A DNA stretch of 64,000 nucleotides from assembly GCA_021792555.1 (NCBI GenBank), contig JAJYUL010000001.1:155680-219679 (forward strand), written 5' to 3'. Below the pieces are notes generated by a model. The model saw nothing but the letters and a program-made list of their open reading frames with translations, had not been told where the DNA came from and ran no database searches. Position 1 is the stretch's first letter; every line of letters begins with the position of its first letter. Position numbers and translations under genes: made by a program. Origin of the DNA: Pseudomonadota bacterium. GTDB lineage: Bacteria; Pseudomonadota; Gammaproteobacteria; Steroidobacterales; Steroidobacteraceae. Positions 27,990 to 37,272 of this stretch are shown here, in pieces.

Positions 27990-30487
27990 TACTCCGCGCC
28001 GCCGCGCAGGACCGCGAGCGGGGGCTGGTTCAGCACCGAGCGCGTGGCGAGCCAGCCGCTCGCCGCCACGAACAGTGTGCCGCCCGCGATGCCGATCAGG
28101 CAGGCCGCCAGGTTGAAGCGGTAGGGCAGATTCAGCACCTGGCGCGTGAGATACCACGCGGCCACGCTCGCGCCGAGCGCGGCGATCAGCCCCGAGAGCG
28201 CGCCGAGCGCGGCGAACTCCGCCAGGATCCCCTGGGCCACCGTCGCGCGGCTCGCCCCCAGGGTGCGCAGCATCGCGCTCTCGTACCGGCGCTGCTCGCG
28301 GTTCGCCTGGACCGCGGCCAGCAGCACCGTCAGCCCCGCCAGCAGCGTGAACACGAACACGGTCTGCACCGCCAGGATCGCCCGCTCGAGCATCGTGCGC
28401 ACATCATGCAGCAGATCGTCGATGTCGAAGATCGACACGCTCGGAAAGCGCTGCGCCACTTGAGCGAGCGAGCGTGCCTGGCGCGGCGTGAGGTAGGCGC
28501 TCGTGATGTAAGTGCCGGCTTGCTTCTCCAGCAGCCCCGGGGCGAACACGATGAAGAAGTTCGGCTTGAAGCTGTCCCACTGCACCTGGCGCACGCTGGC
28601 GATGCGCACCGTGAACCGGCTTCCCGCGATCTCGAAGGTCAGCTGCTCGCCGAGGTGCAGCCCCAGCCAGCGCATGAACTCCGTCGAGACCGACACCAGC
28701 GGCTTGCCGTAGTCGGCCGCGCTCCACCAGCGGCCCGCGACGATGCGATTGCCGCTGCCGGGCCTCGCCGACCAGGTGAGGTTCTGCTCGCGCATCGCAA
28801 AGCGCTCCCCGCGCGGATCGGCGAAGCGCACCGATTCCACCGGCCGTCCGCCGATTTCGGTCAGCCGGCCGCGCAGCAGCGGCAGCATGCGCGCGGGATG
28901 CGCGCCCTGAGCGCGCAGAAAGGCATCGAAGGCCGTGCGGCTCGCCGGCGGGATGTTGATGAAGAAGTAGTTCGGCAGATCCGCCGGCAGCGTGCGGCGC
29001 CAGCCGCCGGTGAGGTCGGTGCGGATGATGCCGAGCAGCAGCAGCGCCATCATGCCCGTGCCGAAGGCGGCGAGCTGCACCACGCTCTCGAGGCGCCGCC
29101 GGCCGAGATTGGCGATGCCGTAGCGCCATGCGACGCCCACCCGGCCGCGCAGCCGGTTGGCGAGCATCACCAGCAGCAGCCCCGCCCCCGCGAGCAGGGC
29201 GATGAATGCGGCCAGGCCGATCGAGAGCATCACGAACGGCCTGCCGCTGCCCATGACCCAATAGATGAGCAGCACGATCAACGCGGCGGCCGGGCCGAAC
29301 GAGAGCAGCGCCGCCGGCCGCGGTGGCCCCAGGTCGCGGCGCAGCACGCGCACCGCGGGGGCGCGCGTCAGCTGCAGCAGCGGCGGCAGCGCGAACCCGC
29401 CGAGCAGCGCCAGCGCCGCCAGCAGCGCGAGGCCGGCCGGGGCGAGGCCGGGCGCGGGCAGCTCCCGCACCGCCAGCAGCCCGCGCAGCGCGTGCACCAG
29501 CCACAGCTGTGTCAGATAGCCGAGCGCGCCGCCGAGCGCGGCGGTGGCGAGCGCCACCGCCGTCAGCTGGGTGAGCGTCAGACTCAACACCGCGCGGCGT
29601 GTCGAGCCCAGAGTCTTCAGCAGCGCCACGGTGTCGAGGTGGCGCGCCACGTAGCGCCGCGCCGCCATGGCCACCGCCGCGGCGCACAGCAGGACCGCAG
29701 CCAGGCTGGCCAGATTCAGGAATCGGTCCGAGCGCTGCACTGCACCGTGGATCTGCCGGCTCGCCTCGGCGATCGTGCGCAGCCGCTCGCCGCTGCCCAG
29801 ATGCGCCTGCAGCCACGCGCGAAACACCCTGACGCGCCCGGCCGGGCCGGCGAAGAGCGCGCTGTAATGCACGCGGCTGCCGGGCTGAATGAGCTGCGTG
29901 CGCGGCAGGTCGGCGGCGTTCATCAGCAGGCCCGGGACCAGACCGGTGAAAGTCCCGCCCTGGTCGGGCCGCGAGATCAGCACGCGCCCGACGGTGAAGC
30001 CCGCCGACCCGATGGCGAGCCGCGCGCCGACCTGCGCGCCGAGCGCCGAGAGCAGTCTCGAGTCGGGCCACACGACCCCGCGCGGCGGGATGCCCGTGGC
30101 AGCCGTCCCCGGCGCGAACGGCTGGCCGGCGACTCGGACCCGGCCGCGCAGCGGATAGCCGTCCGTGACCGCGTACACATCGGCGAGCTGGCTGCGCTCG
30201 CCGTCGAACACCACGCTCAGCATGCCGACCGCGCGCGCGCTGCGCAGGCCTTCCCGGGCGGCCTCGGTGAAATCCGCCGCGGGGATGGGCTGCGGGGACT
30301 CGAGCCGCAGGTCGGCCGCCAGGACCTCGGTGGCCTGCAGCGCGACGGCCGCTCGGACACGGCTGACGAGGAAGCCCACACCCGAGAGCGCTCCGACGGC
30401 AATCGTCAGGGCGAGCACCAGCACCCCAAGCTCGCCCGAGCGCCACTCCCGGCCCAGCATGCGCAGTGCGAAGCGGACGGTACGCAC
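27989..30487 (-). CDS. ybbP: ABC transporter permease, FtsX/YbbP type
   Basis: An 832-residue inner-membrane protein with an N-terminal helix, a large periplasmic domain, several clustered membrane helices in the middle (about 260-440) and another FtsX domain at the C-terminus (about 700-820). Matches the YbbP arrangement beside YbbA and TesA in enteric bacteria. FtsX-like exporters of this kind act on envelope lipids or lipoproteins; the YbbAP substrate is not established. One base after the ATPase gene stop. Confidence 0.92.
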   Translation of the reverse strand: MRTVRFALRMLGREWRSGELGVLVLALTIAVGALSGVGFLVSRVRAAVALQATEVLAADLRLESPQPIPAADFTEAAREGLRSARAVGMLSVVFDGERSQLADVYAVTDGYPLRGRVRVAGQPFAPGTAATGIPPRGVVWPDSRLLSALGAQVGARLAIGSAGFTVGRVLISRPDQGGTFTGLVPGLLMNAADLPRTQLIQPGSRVHYSALFAGPAGRVRVFRAWLQAHLGSGERLRTIAEASRQIHGAVQRSDRFLNLASLAAVLLCAAAVAMAARRYVARHLDTVALLKTLGSTRRAVLSLTLTQLTAVALATAALGGALGYLTQLWLVHALRGLLAVRELPAPGLAPAGLALLAALALLGGFALPPLLQLTRAPAVRVLRRDLGPPRPAALLSFGPAAALIVLLIYWVMGSGRPFVMLSIGLAAFIALLAGAGLLLVMLANRLRGRVGVAWRYGIANLGRRRLESVVQLAAFGTGMMALLLLGIIRTDLTGGWRRTLPADLPNYFFINIPPASRTAFDAFLRAQGAHPARMLPLLRGRLTEIGGRPVESVRFADPRGERFAMREQNLTWSARPGSGNRIVAGRWWSAADYGKPLVSVSTEFMRWLGLHLGEQLTFEIAGSRFTVRIASVRQVQWDSFKPNFFIVFAPGLLEKQAGTYITSAYLTPRQARSLAQVAQRFPSVSIFDIDDLLHDVRTMLERAILAVQTVFVFTLLAGLTVLLAAVQANREQRRYESAMLRTLGASRATVAQGILAEFAALGALSGLIAALGASVAAWYLTRQVLNLPYRFNLAACLIGIAGGTLFVAASGWLATRSVLNQPPLAVLRGGAE

Positions 30488-30488
30488 G

Positions 30489-31157
30489 CTACAGGACCCG
30501 GCCGGCTTCCATGCGCACGGTGCGCCCGCAGCGCGCGGCGAGCTCGCGGTCGTGCGTCACGAGAATGAGCGTCGTGTGGGCCTCGGCGTTCAGCTCAAAC
30601 AGCCGCTCGATGACGGTCGCGCCGGTCACGCTGTCGAGATTGCCGGTCGGCTCGTCGGCGAACAGCACCGCAGGCCGGCCGACGAACGCCCGCGCCAGCG
30701 CGACGCGCTGCTGCTCACCGCCGGAGAGCTGCCGCGGATAGTGTCCGGCGCGCTCGCTGAGACCCACGTGCGCGAGCGCGGCGCGCGCCGCGGCGCGCGC
30801 ACCGCTCTGGCGCGCCAGTTCGAGCGGCAGCGCGACATTCTCGAGCGCCGTCAGCGCCCCAATGAGGTGGAACGCCTGGAACACGAAACCGACGTGGCGG
30901 GCGCGCACGCGCGCGCGCCCGTCTTCATCGAGCGCGGTCAGGTCGTGTCCGGCGAGCAGCACACGGCCGCTCGTCGGCAGGTCCAGACCGGCCAGCAGCG
31001 CGAGCAGCGTGGACTTGCCGGCGCCCGACGGGCCGGTCACCGCCACGGTCTCGCCGGAGGCGATCTCGAGCGACGCCTCGTGCACAATAGTCAGCGGACC
31101 GCTCGGACTGTCGACCGTCTTCGTGAGGTGCTCGGCTTTGAGAACGCACTCCCGCAT
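30489..31157 (-). CDS. ybbA: ABC transporter ATP-binding protein, YbbA type
   Basis: A 222-residue ATPase with Walker A TGPSGAGKST (41-50), signature LSGGEQQR (about 144-151), Walker B AVLFADEP and the H-loop THDRE. Partner of the YbbP permease. The start at 31157 (MRECVLKAEHL) is the shortest sensible one; ATG 31189 would extend it by about 11 residues. Either way its 5' end overlaps the 5' end of the divergent tesA gene, an unusual head-to-head overlap. Confidence 0.93.
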   Translation of the reverse strand: MRECVLKAEHLTKTVDSPSGPLTIVHEASLEIASGETVAVTGPSGAGKSTLLALLAGLDLPTSGRVLLAGHDLTALDEDGRARVRARHVGFVFQAFHLIGALTALENVALPLELARQSGARAAARAALAHVGLSERAGHYPRQLSGGEQQRVALARAFVGRPAVLFADEPTGNLDSVTGATVIERLFELNAEAHTTLILVTHDRELAARCGRTVRMEAGRVL

Positions 31158-31785
31158 CGGGCCGTCTTGGCTCGCCGTGTTGGGCATCGGGCTGCTCGTC
31201 ATCACACTGCCCTCCGCCTGGGCCTCGAATCGCACCATCCTCGTATTCGGCGACAGCCTGAGCGCCGCGCATGGATTGCGCCCGGAGCAGGGATGGGTGG
31301 CGCTGCTGGCGAAACGCCTGCACAGCCAAGGGTACCCATACCGTATCGTCAACGCCAGCGTGAGCGGCGAGACGACCACGGGAGGGCTCGAGCGTCTGCC
31401 GCACGAACTGCGCGCCTCCCGAGCGGGCATCGTCATCCTCGAGCTCGGCGCGAACGATGCGCTGCGCGGACTGCCGCTGACGCTCGCGGCGCGCAACCTT
31501 GCCGCCATGGTGCGTCTCGCGCGTGCCGCAGGCGCGCGCGTACTGCTGCTCGGCCTGCTCCTCCCGCCGAATTACGGGCCGCGCTACACGCATCAGTTCG
31601 CGGCCATGTATCGGCGCCTGGCGCGGGAGCTTCATGTGCCGCTCGTGCCGTTTCTGCTCGCGCACATCGCGCTCGACCCGCGCCTGATGCAGTCCGACGG
31701 CCTGCACCCCAACGCGCGCGGGGAGCCGCTGGTCCTGAACAACGTCTGGCCGTACCTGAAGCCGCTGCTGCAGCGCGCGCCCTGA
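31138..31785 (+). CDS. tesA: Periplasmic SGNH esterase / thioesterase TesA
   Basis: A 215-residue SGNH hydrolase: signal peptide (about 1-29, PSAWA), block I FGDSLSAAHG with nucleophile Ser40, block III GANDALRG, and block V SDGLHPNARG with catalytic Asp and His. Acts on thioesters and esters in the periplasm, like TAP/lysophospholipase L1. TTG at 31138 is chosen as start (GAGG about 10 bases upstream, positive charge before the hydrophobic core); GTG 31123 is an alternative. This start lies inside the divergent ybbA gene. Confidence 0.9.
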   Translation: MRTHSRIGPSWLAVLGIGLLVITLPSAWASNRTILVFGDSLSAAHGLRPEQGWVALLAKRLHSQGYPYRIVNASVSGETTTGGLERLPHELRASRAGIVILELGANDALRGLPLTLAARNLAAMVRLARAAGARVLLLGLLLPPNYGPRYTHQFAAMYRRLARELHVPLVPFLLAHIALDPRLMQSDGLHPNARGEPLVLNNVWPYLKPLLQRAP

Positions 31786-31852
31786 GCGGCAGACTTGGTC
31801 GGCGCACCGAGCCGCGCTATCGTTGCCGCCTTTGACATCCGGAGGTCGTTCC

Positions 31853-32767
31853 ATGCGCTCATCCGCCCCGCCCGCCGCGCGCACGTCGCGCTCAAACCGT
31901 TCCGCTCAAGTTCCCGCCCGCCTCGTGCTGTGGGCGGCCGCCTGCACCCTCGCGCTCGCCGGCTTCGCGCCGCGGGTATACGCGGCCACCCCGGCTGCGG
32001 TGCGGCAGGCGCTCGAGGCGGCCATCAACGGACCGCAGCGCACGCCCGCCTATAAGAAGCGCGACAAATACCGTCATCCGCTGCAGACGCTGGAGTTCTT
32101 CGGCATCCGCCCGAACATGCGCGTCGTCGAGGTGTTGCCCGGAGGCGGCTGGTACACGGAGATTCTGGCGCCGTTCCTGCGCGCCCACGGTCAGCTCATC
32201 GAGGCGACGCCGCCGGTGGCGGGCACGACCGGCTACGCGCATCGCTCGGCGCTGTACTACTACCACAAGCTCGCGGCGGATCCGGCCGTCTATGGCAGGG
32301 TGCGGCTCGAGCCGTTCGAGCTGCCGAACTACCTGCATCTCGGCGCGCCGGACTCGGCCGACATGGTGGTTACGTTCAACAACATGCACGATCTGATGTT
32401 CGAGAACGTGCACCACGAGGTGACCCCGATCTTCCTCGAGAAGTTTCTGCGCAGCGCCTATCACGTGCTCAAGCCCGGCGGCATTCTCGGCATCGCCGGC
32501 CATCGCTGCGCGCCCGGCACGCCGCTCGTCACGTGTTTCCCGATGGCCCGTCTCCCGCAGGCGTTCGTGATTCACGAGGCCGAGGCGGCCGGCTTTGAGC
32601 TCGGCGGGACCTCCGAGGCGCTTGCCAATCCGAAGGATCCGCGCAACGTCCCGGTCTTCCTCCTGCCGCCGACGCTCGCGGACAAGAGCCCGGCGGCCCG
32701 CCGCCACTACGCGGCGATCGGCTATGCCGATGCCTACCTGCTGAAATTCATCAAACCCGCGCACTGA
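31853..32767 (+). CDS. Exported methyltransferase-like protein (COG4798 type)
   Basis: A 304-residue protein with an N-terminal export signal (hydrophobic core VLWAAACTLALAGFA, cleavage about YAA) and a class I methyltransferase-like domain: EFFGIRPNMRVVEVLPGGGWYTEIL is the SAM-binding motif I, and YHVLKPGGILGIAGH is post-motif. Family members are annotated as predicted methyltransferases, yet most carry a signal peptide, which is puzzling because SAM is not expected in the periplasm. ATG 31853 follows GGAGG by 7 bases. Confidence 0.85.
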   Translation: MRSSAPPAARTSRSNRSAQVPARLVLWAAACTLALAGFAPRVYAATPAAVRQALEAAINGPQRTPAYKKRDKYRHPLQTLEFFGIRPNMRVVEVLPGGGWYTEILAPFLRAHGQLIEATPPVAGTTGYAHRSALYYYHKLAADPAVYGRVRLEPFELPNYLHLGAPDSADMVVTFNNMHDLMFENVHHEVTPIFLEKFLRSAYHVLKPGGILGIAGHRCAPGTPLVTCFPMARLPQAFVIHEAEAAGFELGGTSEALANPKDPRNVPVFLLPPTLADKSPAARRHYAAIGYADAYLLKFIKPAH

Positions 32768-32776
32768 CCGGAGCGG

Positions 32777-32808
32777 GCCGGCCGGCGCCGCCGCAGGCGC
32801 CGGCCGGC
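32777..32808. terminator. Bidirectional hairpin terminator
   Basis: GCCGGCCGGCGCC and its exact reverse complement form a 13-bp stem around a 6-base loop, between the convergent methyltransferase-like and MFS genes. No T-run. Confidence 0.65.
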
Positions 32809-34047
32809 TCAGCGCCCGGCGGGGCCGCCCACGAACGCCACGCTCTTGGCCTCCTTGCCGAGCAGCGTCGCCACCGTCAGCGCCACCGCGACGATGCCGA
32901 GCGTCCAGGCCAGCACCGCGCCGAGATCGTGCCCGTGGCGTGCGGCGATGCTCGACTGCAGCGGGGCGAGCAGCGCCATCGCGAAGTTGCCGAGCTGATA
33001 GGCGAAGGCCGGCAGGATCGCCCGCACGCCCGGGGGCGAGAGCTCATTGAGGTGCGCCGGCACGATCCCCCAGGCCCCCTGCACCATGAACTGCATCAGG
33101 AACGCACCCAGCGCAAGCAGCGGCACGCTCGGGGCATAGGTCCACAACGGGATCACCGGCAGGGCGAGCAGCGCCGCGCAGGCGATCGCCTTCCTGCGGC
33201 CAATGCGCTCGGAGAGCGCACCGAACCCCATGCCGCCGAACAGCGCGCCGATGTTCATCAGCATCAGCAAGTCGTCGGCGCGCGCGCCCGTCAGTCCGCG
33301 CTGCTGGATGAGGAACGGCTTGTACAGATCCTGTGAGCCGTGCGAGAAGGCGTTGAACAGCGCCATGAGCGCGATCATGTACAGCAGCAGCGGCGCGTTG
33401 GCGCGCGCGATGCGCCAGAGCTCGCGCAGCGTGGCGCGCCTGGCGTGCCGGCCCGCGAGCCACGCCGGGGACTCCGCAACGCCCCAGCGGATGTACAGCA
33501 CGAGCAGCGCCGGGACCGCCCCGATGACGAACAGTCCGCGCCAGCCGACGGCCGCGAAGAACAGCCGCGAGACGGCCGCCGCGAGCAGGAAGCCGAGCAC
33601 GTAGCCTTCCTGCAGCAGCCCGGAGAAGAACCCACGGCCCTGCGCCGGCAGCGTCTCGAACGCGAGCGCCGCGCCGACCCCCCACTCCCCGCCCATCGCG
33701 AGCCCGAATGCCGCGCGCAGCGCGAGCAGGACGGCGAGGCTGGGCGCGAACGCCGAGGCGAGCTCGATGAGCGCGTAGGACAGCACGTTCGCCATCAGGA
33801 TCGGCCGCCGTCCGTACTTCTCCGCGAGCCAGCCGAACAGCAGGGCGCCCACCGGGCGCATCGCGAGCGTGAGGGTGATGCCGAAGCTGACGGCGGTGAG
33901 GCTGGTGCGAAAGTCCATGCCGATCGCGCGCAGCGATACGATGAAAATGAAGAAATCGAACGCGTCGAGCGTCCAGCCGCCGAGCGCTGCGAAATAGGCG
34001 TGGCGCTGCGCGCGCGTCAGCTGCGCGAAGTTGCGGATCCACTTCAC
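32809..34047 (-). CDS. MFS transporter, SHS (sialate/lactate:H+ symporter-like) family
   Basis: A 412-residue inner-membrane carrier with twelve hydrophobic segments. GGWTLDAFDFFIF at the first helix and GWLAEKYGRRPILM (the loop 2-3 signature) are typical of the sialic acid/lactate branch of the major facilitator superfamily; the second-half loop reads GALSERIGRRKAIA. Likely a proton symporter for a monocarboxylate or sugar acid; no catabolic neighbour tells which. Followed upstream by another transporter gene at 28 bases. Confidence 0.88.
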   Translation of the reverse strand: MKWIRNFAQLTRAQRHAYFAALGGWTLDAFDFFIFIVSLRAIGMDFRTSLTAVSFGITLTLAMRPVGALLFGWLAEKYGRRPILMANVLSYALIELASAFAPSLAVLLALRAAFGLAMGGEWGVGAALAFETLPAQGRGFFSGLLQEGYVLGFLLAAAVSRLFFAAVGWRGLFVIGAVPALLVLYIRWGVAESPAWLAGRHARRATLRELWRIARANAPLLLYMIALMALFNAFSHGSQDLYKPFLIQQRGLTGARADDLLMLMNIGALFGGMGFGALSERIGRRKAIACAALLALPVIPLWTYAPSVPLLALGAFLMQFMVQGAWGIVPAHLNELSPPGVRAILPAFAYQLGNFAMALLAPLQSSIAARHGHDLGAVLAWTLGIVAVALTVATLLGKEAKSVAFVGGPAGR

Positions 34048-34075
34048 GGTCGAGCCCCTCCCCGAGGCGCGCGCG

Positions 34076-35578
34076 CTAGTGCACGCCCGCCATCAGTCGT
34101 TTGACCGCCGGCGTAAAGAGCAGCATCACGCCGCCGCCGATGACACCCCACCAGAACAGCTTCAAAAACAGCGCAGGCAGCGTCGCCAGATGCGCCGCGC
34201 TGAACTCGCTCGAGAGCAGGCCGGCGAGGATGCTGCCGAGCGCAAGGGTGAGGAACCACAGCCCCATGGTCTGGCCGGCGAAGCGCCTCGGCGCGAGCTT
34301 GGTGCTCGAGGACAATCCCACCGGCGAGAGGCACAGCTCCCCGCACGCATCCAGAAAGTACGTCACGGTCAGCCACAGCGGCGAGACCTGCTGGCCATGC
34401 AGCACGCGCAGGGCAGCGGCGTACATCACCCAGAAGCCCGCGCCGAGCAGCAGCAGTCCCCAGGCGAACTTCGCCGGGTACGACAAGTCCCGGCCGCGCC
34501 GCCCGAGCGAAACCCACAGCGCCGCGAACAACGGGGCGAGCGCGATGACGAACACCGGGTCGATGATCTGCATCAGTCCGGCGGGCATCTTCCAGCCGAA
34601 GATGTAGCGATCCGTGTACTGCTGGGCGAACAGATTGAACGAGGCGAACATCTGCATGTAGCCCATCCAGAACACCGTCGAGGCGGCGAACAGCACCGCC
34701 ATGGCGAACACGCGGCTGCGCTCCTCGCGGCTCAGGCCGGCGAGCAGCGCCATGTACAGCATGTACCCGGCCATCAGAACCGCGACCACCCAGGAGACCC
34801 CCGCCGAGAGCGTGACGGGATTGAACGTGACGATGCCGCCGACGGTCAGCACCACCAGTACGGCGATCACGGCGACGAACGCCCACAGCGCGAGCCACGA
34901 GCGCCGCTGCCGCACCGCCGGCGGGCGGCCGCACTCGCCGAGGTAGCGGCGCGTGGCGAGGAACTGCGCCACGCCGAACAGCATGCCGACCGCCGGCAGC
35001 GCGAAGCCCGCGTGCCAGCCGTAATCGCGCGCGACGATCGGCACGAGCATCGGTCCGAGCAGCGAGCCGATGTTGATGCCCATGTAGAAGATGGAAAAGC
35101 CGGCGTCGCGTCGCGAGCCGCCTTCGGACTCCGGGTAGAGTTCCCCGACCGTGGCGCTGACGTTGGGTTTGAGCAGACTGACGCCGAGCACGTTGAAGAT
35201 GAGTCCGAGGAAGAACGCGCGGCGGCTGCCGGAGGCGAGCAGCGCATTGCCGGCGGTGATCAGGACGCCGCCTGCGAGCACCGCGCGCTGCCCGCCGATC
35301 AGCCGGTCGGCGATCCAGCCGCCGAGCAGCGACAGCAGGTACGTGCCGCCGAAATACAGCCCGGTGATGGCGCTGGCGTTCTGGTCGCTGAAGGCGAGCC
35401 CGCCGCGGCCGCTTGCGGCGACCATGAACAGGATGAGGATCGACTGGATGCCGTAGTAGGTGAACCGCTCCCACATTTCCGTGAAGAACAGCGTCGCGAG
35501 GCCGCGCGGATGGCCGAACAGGGTGCGTTCGGACGCCGCGGCGGCGTTCGGGCCCGTGTCACTGGTGGTGGTGCTCAT
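34076..35578 (-). CDS. POT-family proton-dependent oligopeptide transporter
   Basis: A 500-residue carrier of the PTR2/POT family with about 12-14 membrane segments. Family motifs are visible: FFTEMWERFTYYGIQSILILFM at helix 1 (the ExxERFxYY proton-coupling motif), GGWIADRLIGGQRAV, and FSIFYMGINIGSLLGPML. Imports di- and tripeptides with protons. A role alongside the secreted sedolisin is attractive but unproven, as the genes are 30 kb apart. Confidence 0.95.
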   Translation of the reverse strand: MSTTTSDTGPNAAAASERTLFGHPRGLATLFFTEMWERFTYYGIQSILILFMVAASGRGGLAFSDQNASAITGLYFGGTYLLSLLGGWIADRLIGGQRAVLAGGVLITAGNALLASGSRRAFFLGLIFNVLGVSLLKPNVSATVGELYPESEGGSRRDAGFSIFYMGINIGSLLGPMLVPIVARDYGWHAGFALPAVGMLFGVAQFLATRRYLGECGRPPAVRQRRSWLALWAFVAVIAVLVVLTVGGIVTFNPVTLSAGVSWVVAVLMAGYMLYMALLAGLSREERSRVFAMAVLFAASTVFWMGYMQMFASFNLFAQQYTDRYIFGWKMPAGLMQIIDPVFVIALAPLFAALWVSLGRRGRDLSYPAKFAWGLLLLGAGFWVMYAAALRVLHGQQVSPLWLTVTYFLDACGELCLSPVGLSSSTKLAPRRFAGQTMGLWFLTLALGSILAGLLSSEFSAAHLATLPALFLKLFWWGVIGGGVMLLFTPAVKRLMAGVH

Positions 35579-35629
35579 GATCCCCCGTGTGCTCTTGTTG
35601 TTGTACTCGTGAATGGACGCTGGCCGGAC

Positions 35630-36400
35630 TCAGGATGGCGCGCTCGGCTCCTCCTCGGCCGCATCGGTCCGGGGGCGCACCAGGATGCGCGCCATGATCA
35701 CGCCGGTCTCGTACAGCAGGTACATCGGCACGGCCATGATCGACTGCGAGACGGCATCCGGGGGAGTGATGAATGCCGCGACGATGAACACGCCGAGCAG
35801 CACGTAACCGCGGATGGAGCGCAGCTTCTCCACCGTCACCAGGTTCATCACCACCACCAGCACCACCGCGACCGGCACCTCGAACGCCATGCCGAAGGCG
35901 AAGAACATCACCAGCACGAAGTCCAGGTACTGCGAGATGTCGGTCATCATCGCCACGCCCTTCGGGGTGGTCGCGACGAAGAAATGGAAGATCGCCGGAA
36001 ACACCGCGAAATACGCGAACGTCATGCCGATGTAGAACAGCACGATCGAGGAGATCAGCAGCGGCAGCGCGAAGCGCTTCTCGTGCCGGTACAGTCCCGG
36101 CGCGACGAACGCCCAGACCTGATAGAGCACATAGGGCATGGCCGCGAACAGCGCGACGAAGAAGGCCAGCTTGAACGGCGTGGTGAACGGAGCGGCCACG
36201 CCCGTGGCGATCAGGCTCGAGCCCTTCGGCAGCATCGTGAGCAGCGGCCGTGCCACCCAGGTGAACATCTGATTGGCATAGAGCGCGCAGGGCACGAACA
36301 GTATCCCGACCGCCACCAGCGCACGGATGATCCGCTCGCGCAGCTCGAGCAGATGCGAGATCAGCGTGCCTTCGGCGAGGCTTTCAGGCTCTGGGCTCAT
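35630..36400 (-). CDS. tatC: Sec-independent translocase TatC
   Basis: A 256-residue, six-helix inner-membrane protein that recognises twin-arginine signals. The N-terminal LISHLLELRERIIRAL and the FAFGMAFEVPVAV region are diagnostic. ATG 36400 is preferred to the TTG at 36415. Its 5' end overlaps the tatB 3' end by 17 bases. Last gene of tatA-tatB-tatC on the minus strand. Confidence 0.97.
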   Translation of the reverse strand: MSPEPESLAEGTLISHLLELRERIIRALVAVGILFVPCALYANQMFTWVARPLLTMLPKGSSLIATGVAAPFTTPFKLAFFVALFAAMPYVLYQVWAFVAPGLYRHEKRFALPLLISSIVLFYIGMTFAYFAVFPAIFHFFVATTPKGVAMMTDISQYLDFVLVMFFAFGMAFEVPVAVVLVVVMNLVTVEKLRSIRGYVLLGVFIVAAFITPPDAVSQSIMAVPMYLLYETGVIMARILVRPRTDAAEEEPSAPS

Positions 36401-36806
36401 GCGCGCCGGGGGCAAAGTTCGGGCCGGCCGGCTCGCCGGAGGCGTCGGGGTCAGGCCGATCTGCGGTGAATTCCGGCGGCTCGACCGCCGCGGCCGGCTC
36501 GACCGCCGCGGCCGGCTCGAACGGCCGGAGCGCAGGTTCTGCGCCCGGGCTGGCCGGCTCAGCCGCCTGCGGCGGGGCGCTCGGGCCCTCGGGCGCGACG
36601 GACGGCGGCTCGGACGGAGCCGGGCGGCGGCGGCCGTCGAAGTCGATCTCCTCCTCCAGCTGCTCCTGGAACTGCCGCGCCATGGCGCGCGCGCGCCCGA
36701 CCCAGCGGCCCACCCGGCGTACGACCGTGGGCAGCTTCTCCGGGCCCAGCACGACCAGCGCCAGGACGAAGATCAGGAGGATTTCGGAAAAGCCGAAGTC
36801 GAACAT
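36384..36806 (-). CDS. tatB: Sec-independent translocase TatB
   Basis: A 140-residue protein with the single membrane helix MFDFGFSEILLIFVLALVVL, the GPEKLP hinge and an amphipathic helix, then a long Pro/Ala/Glu-rich tail. The tail contains a tandem EPAAAV repeat encoded by an 18-bp DNA duplication. TatB and TatC form the signal-peptide receptor. Confidence 0.96.
   Translation of the reverse strand: MFDFGFSEILLIFVLALVVLGPEKLPTVVRRVGRWVGRARAMARQFQEQLEEEIDFDGRRRPAPSEPPSVAPEGPSAPPQAAEPASPGAEPALRPFEPAAAVEPAAAVEPPEFTADRPDPDASGEPAGPNFAPGAHEPRA
36478..36513. repeat. Tandem 18-bp repeat inside tatB
   Basis: Two identical 18-base units (GGCTCGACCGCCGCGGCC) lie head to tail, followed by a partial third beginning GGCTCGA. 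They encode the EPAAAV-type repeat in the TatB tail and could vary in copy number by slippage. Confidence 0.8.
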
Positions 36807-36892
36807 GGCGTCTCAGCGGGCGCACCGGGCGCCGATGCGGACCCGGCCGGCCGCGCGGGCCGTGCGCTGCGGGGCCGTCCTCGCCACGGGCC

Positions 36893-37147
36893 TCAGGCGT
36901 TCCGGCCGCTCTTCGGTGCCTGGGTGCCGCTCTTCATCTCGGGGAATTCGGCATCGGACCCTTCGGAGCGGATCTGCCGAGTCTCGGCGGATGAGGCGGA
37001 CTCTTCCTTGTCGCCCTCGTTCATCGCCTTCTTGAAGCCCCGCACGGCATGGCCCAGGTCATCACCGATGGTGCGCAACTTCTTGCCGCCGAAGATCAGC
37101 AGCACGACGACCAGGATGACCAGCAGGGTCTTGAAATCGAAATCCAT
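36893..37147 (-). CDS. tatA: Sec-independent translocase TatA
   Basis: An 84-residue pore-forming component: membrane helix [20 protein letters not shown], then [14 protein letters not shown] amphipathic helix and a charged tail. The N-terminus reads MDFDFKT, where TatA more often begins MGxxSxxxL; the FGGKKLR motif is standard. First gene of the tat run, 85 bases before tatB. Confidence 0.94.
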   Translation of the reverse strand: MDFDFKTLLVILVVVLLIFGGKKLRTIGDDLGHAVRGFKKAMNEGDKEESASSAETRQIRSEGSDAEFPEMKSGTQAPKSGRNA

Positions 37148-37272
37148 AAGCTCTGGACTCCGCTTACGCGAATAAAATGGAAGAACCAGCGCTCATCATA
37201 GGCCAATTGACCCGCCCGGGCCGAGAAAGTTTGACCGCGCGGCATCGGGGAAAACACGGATACCCCTTCGCC

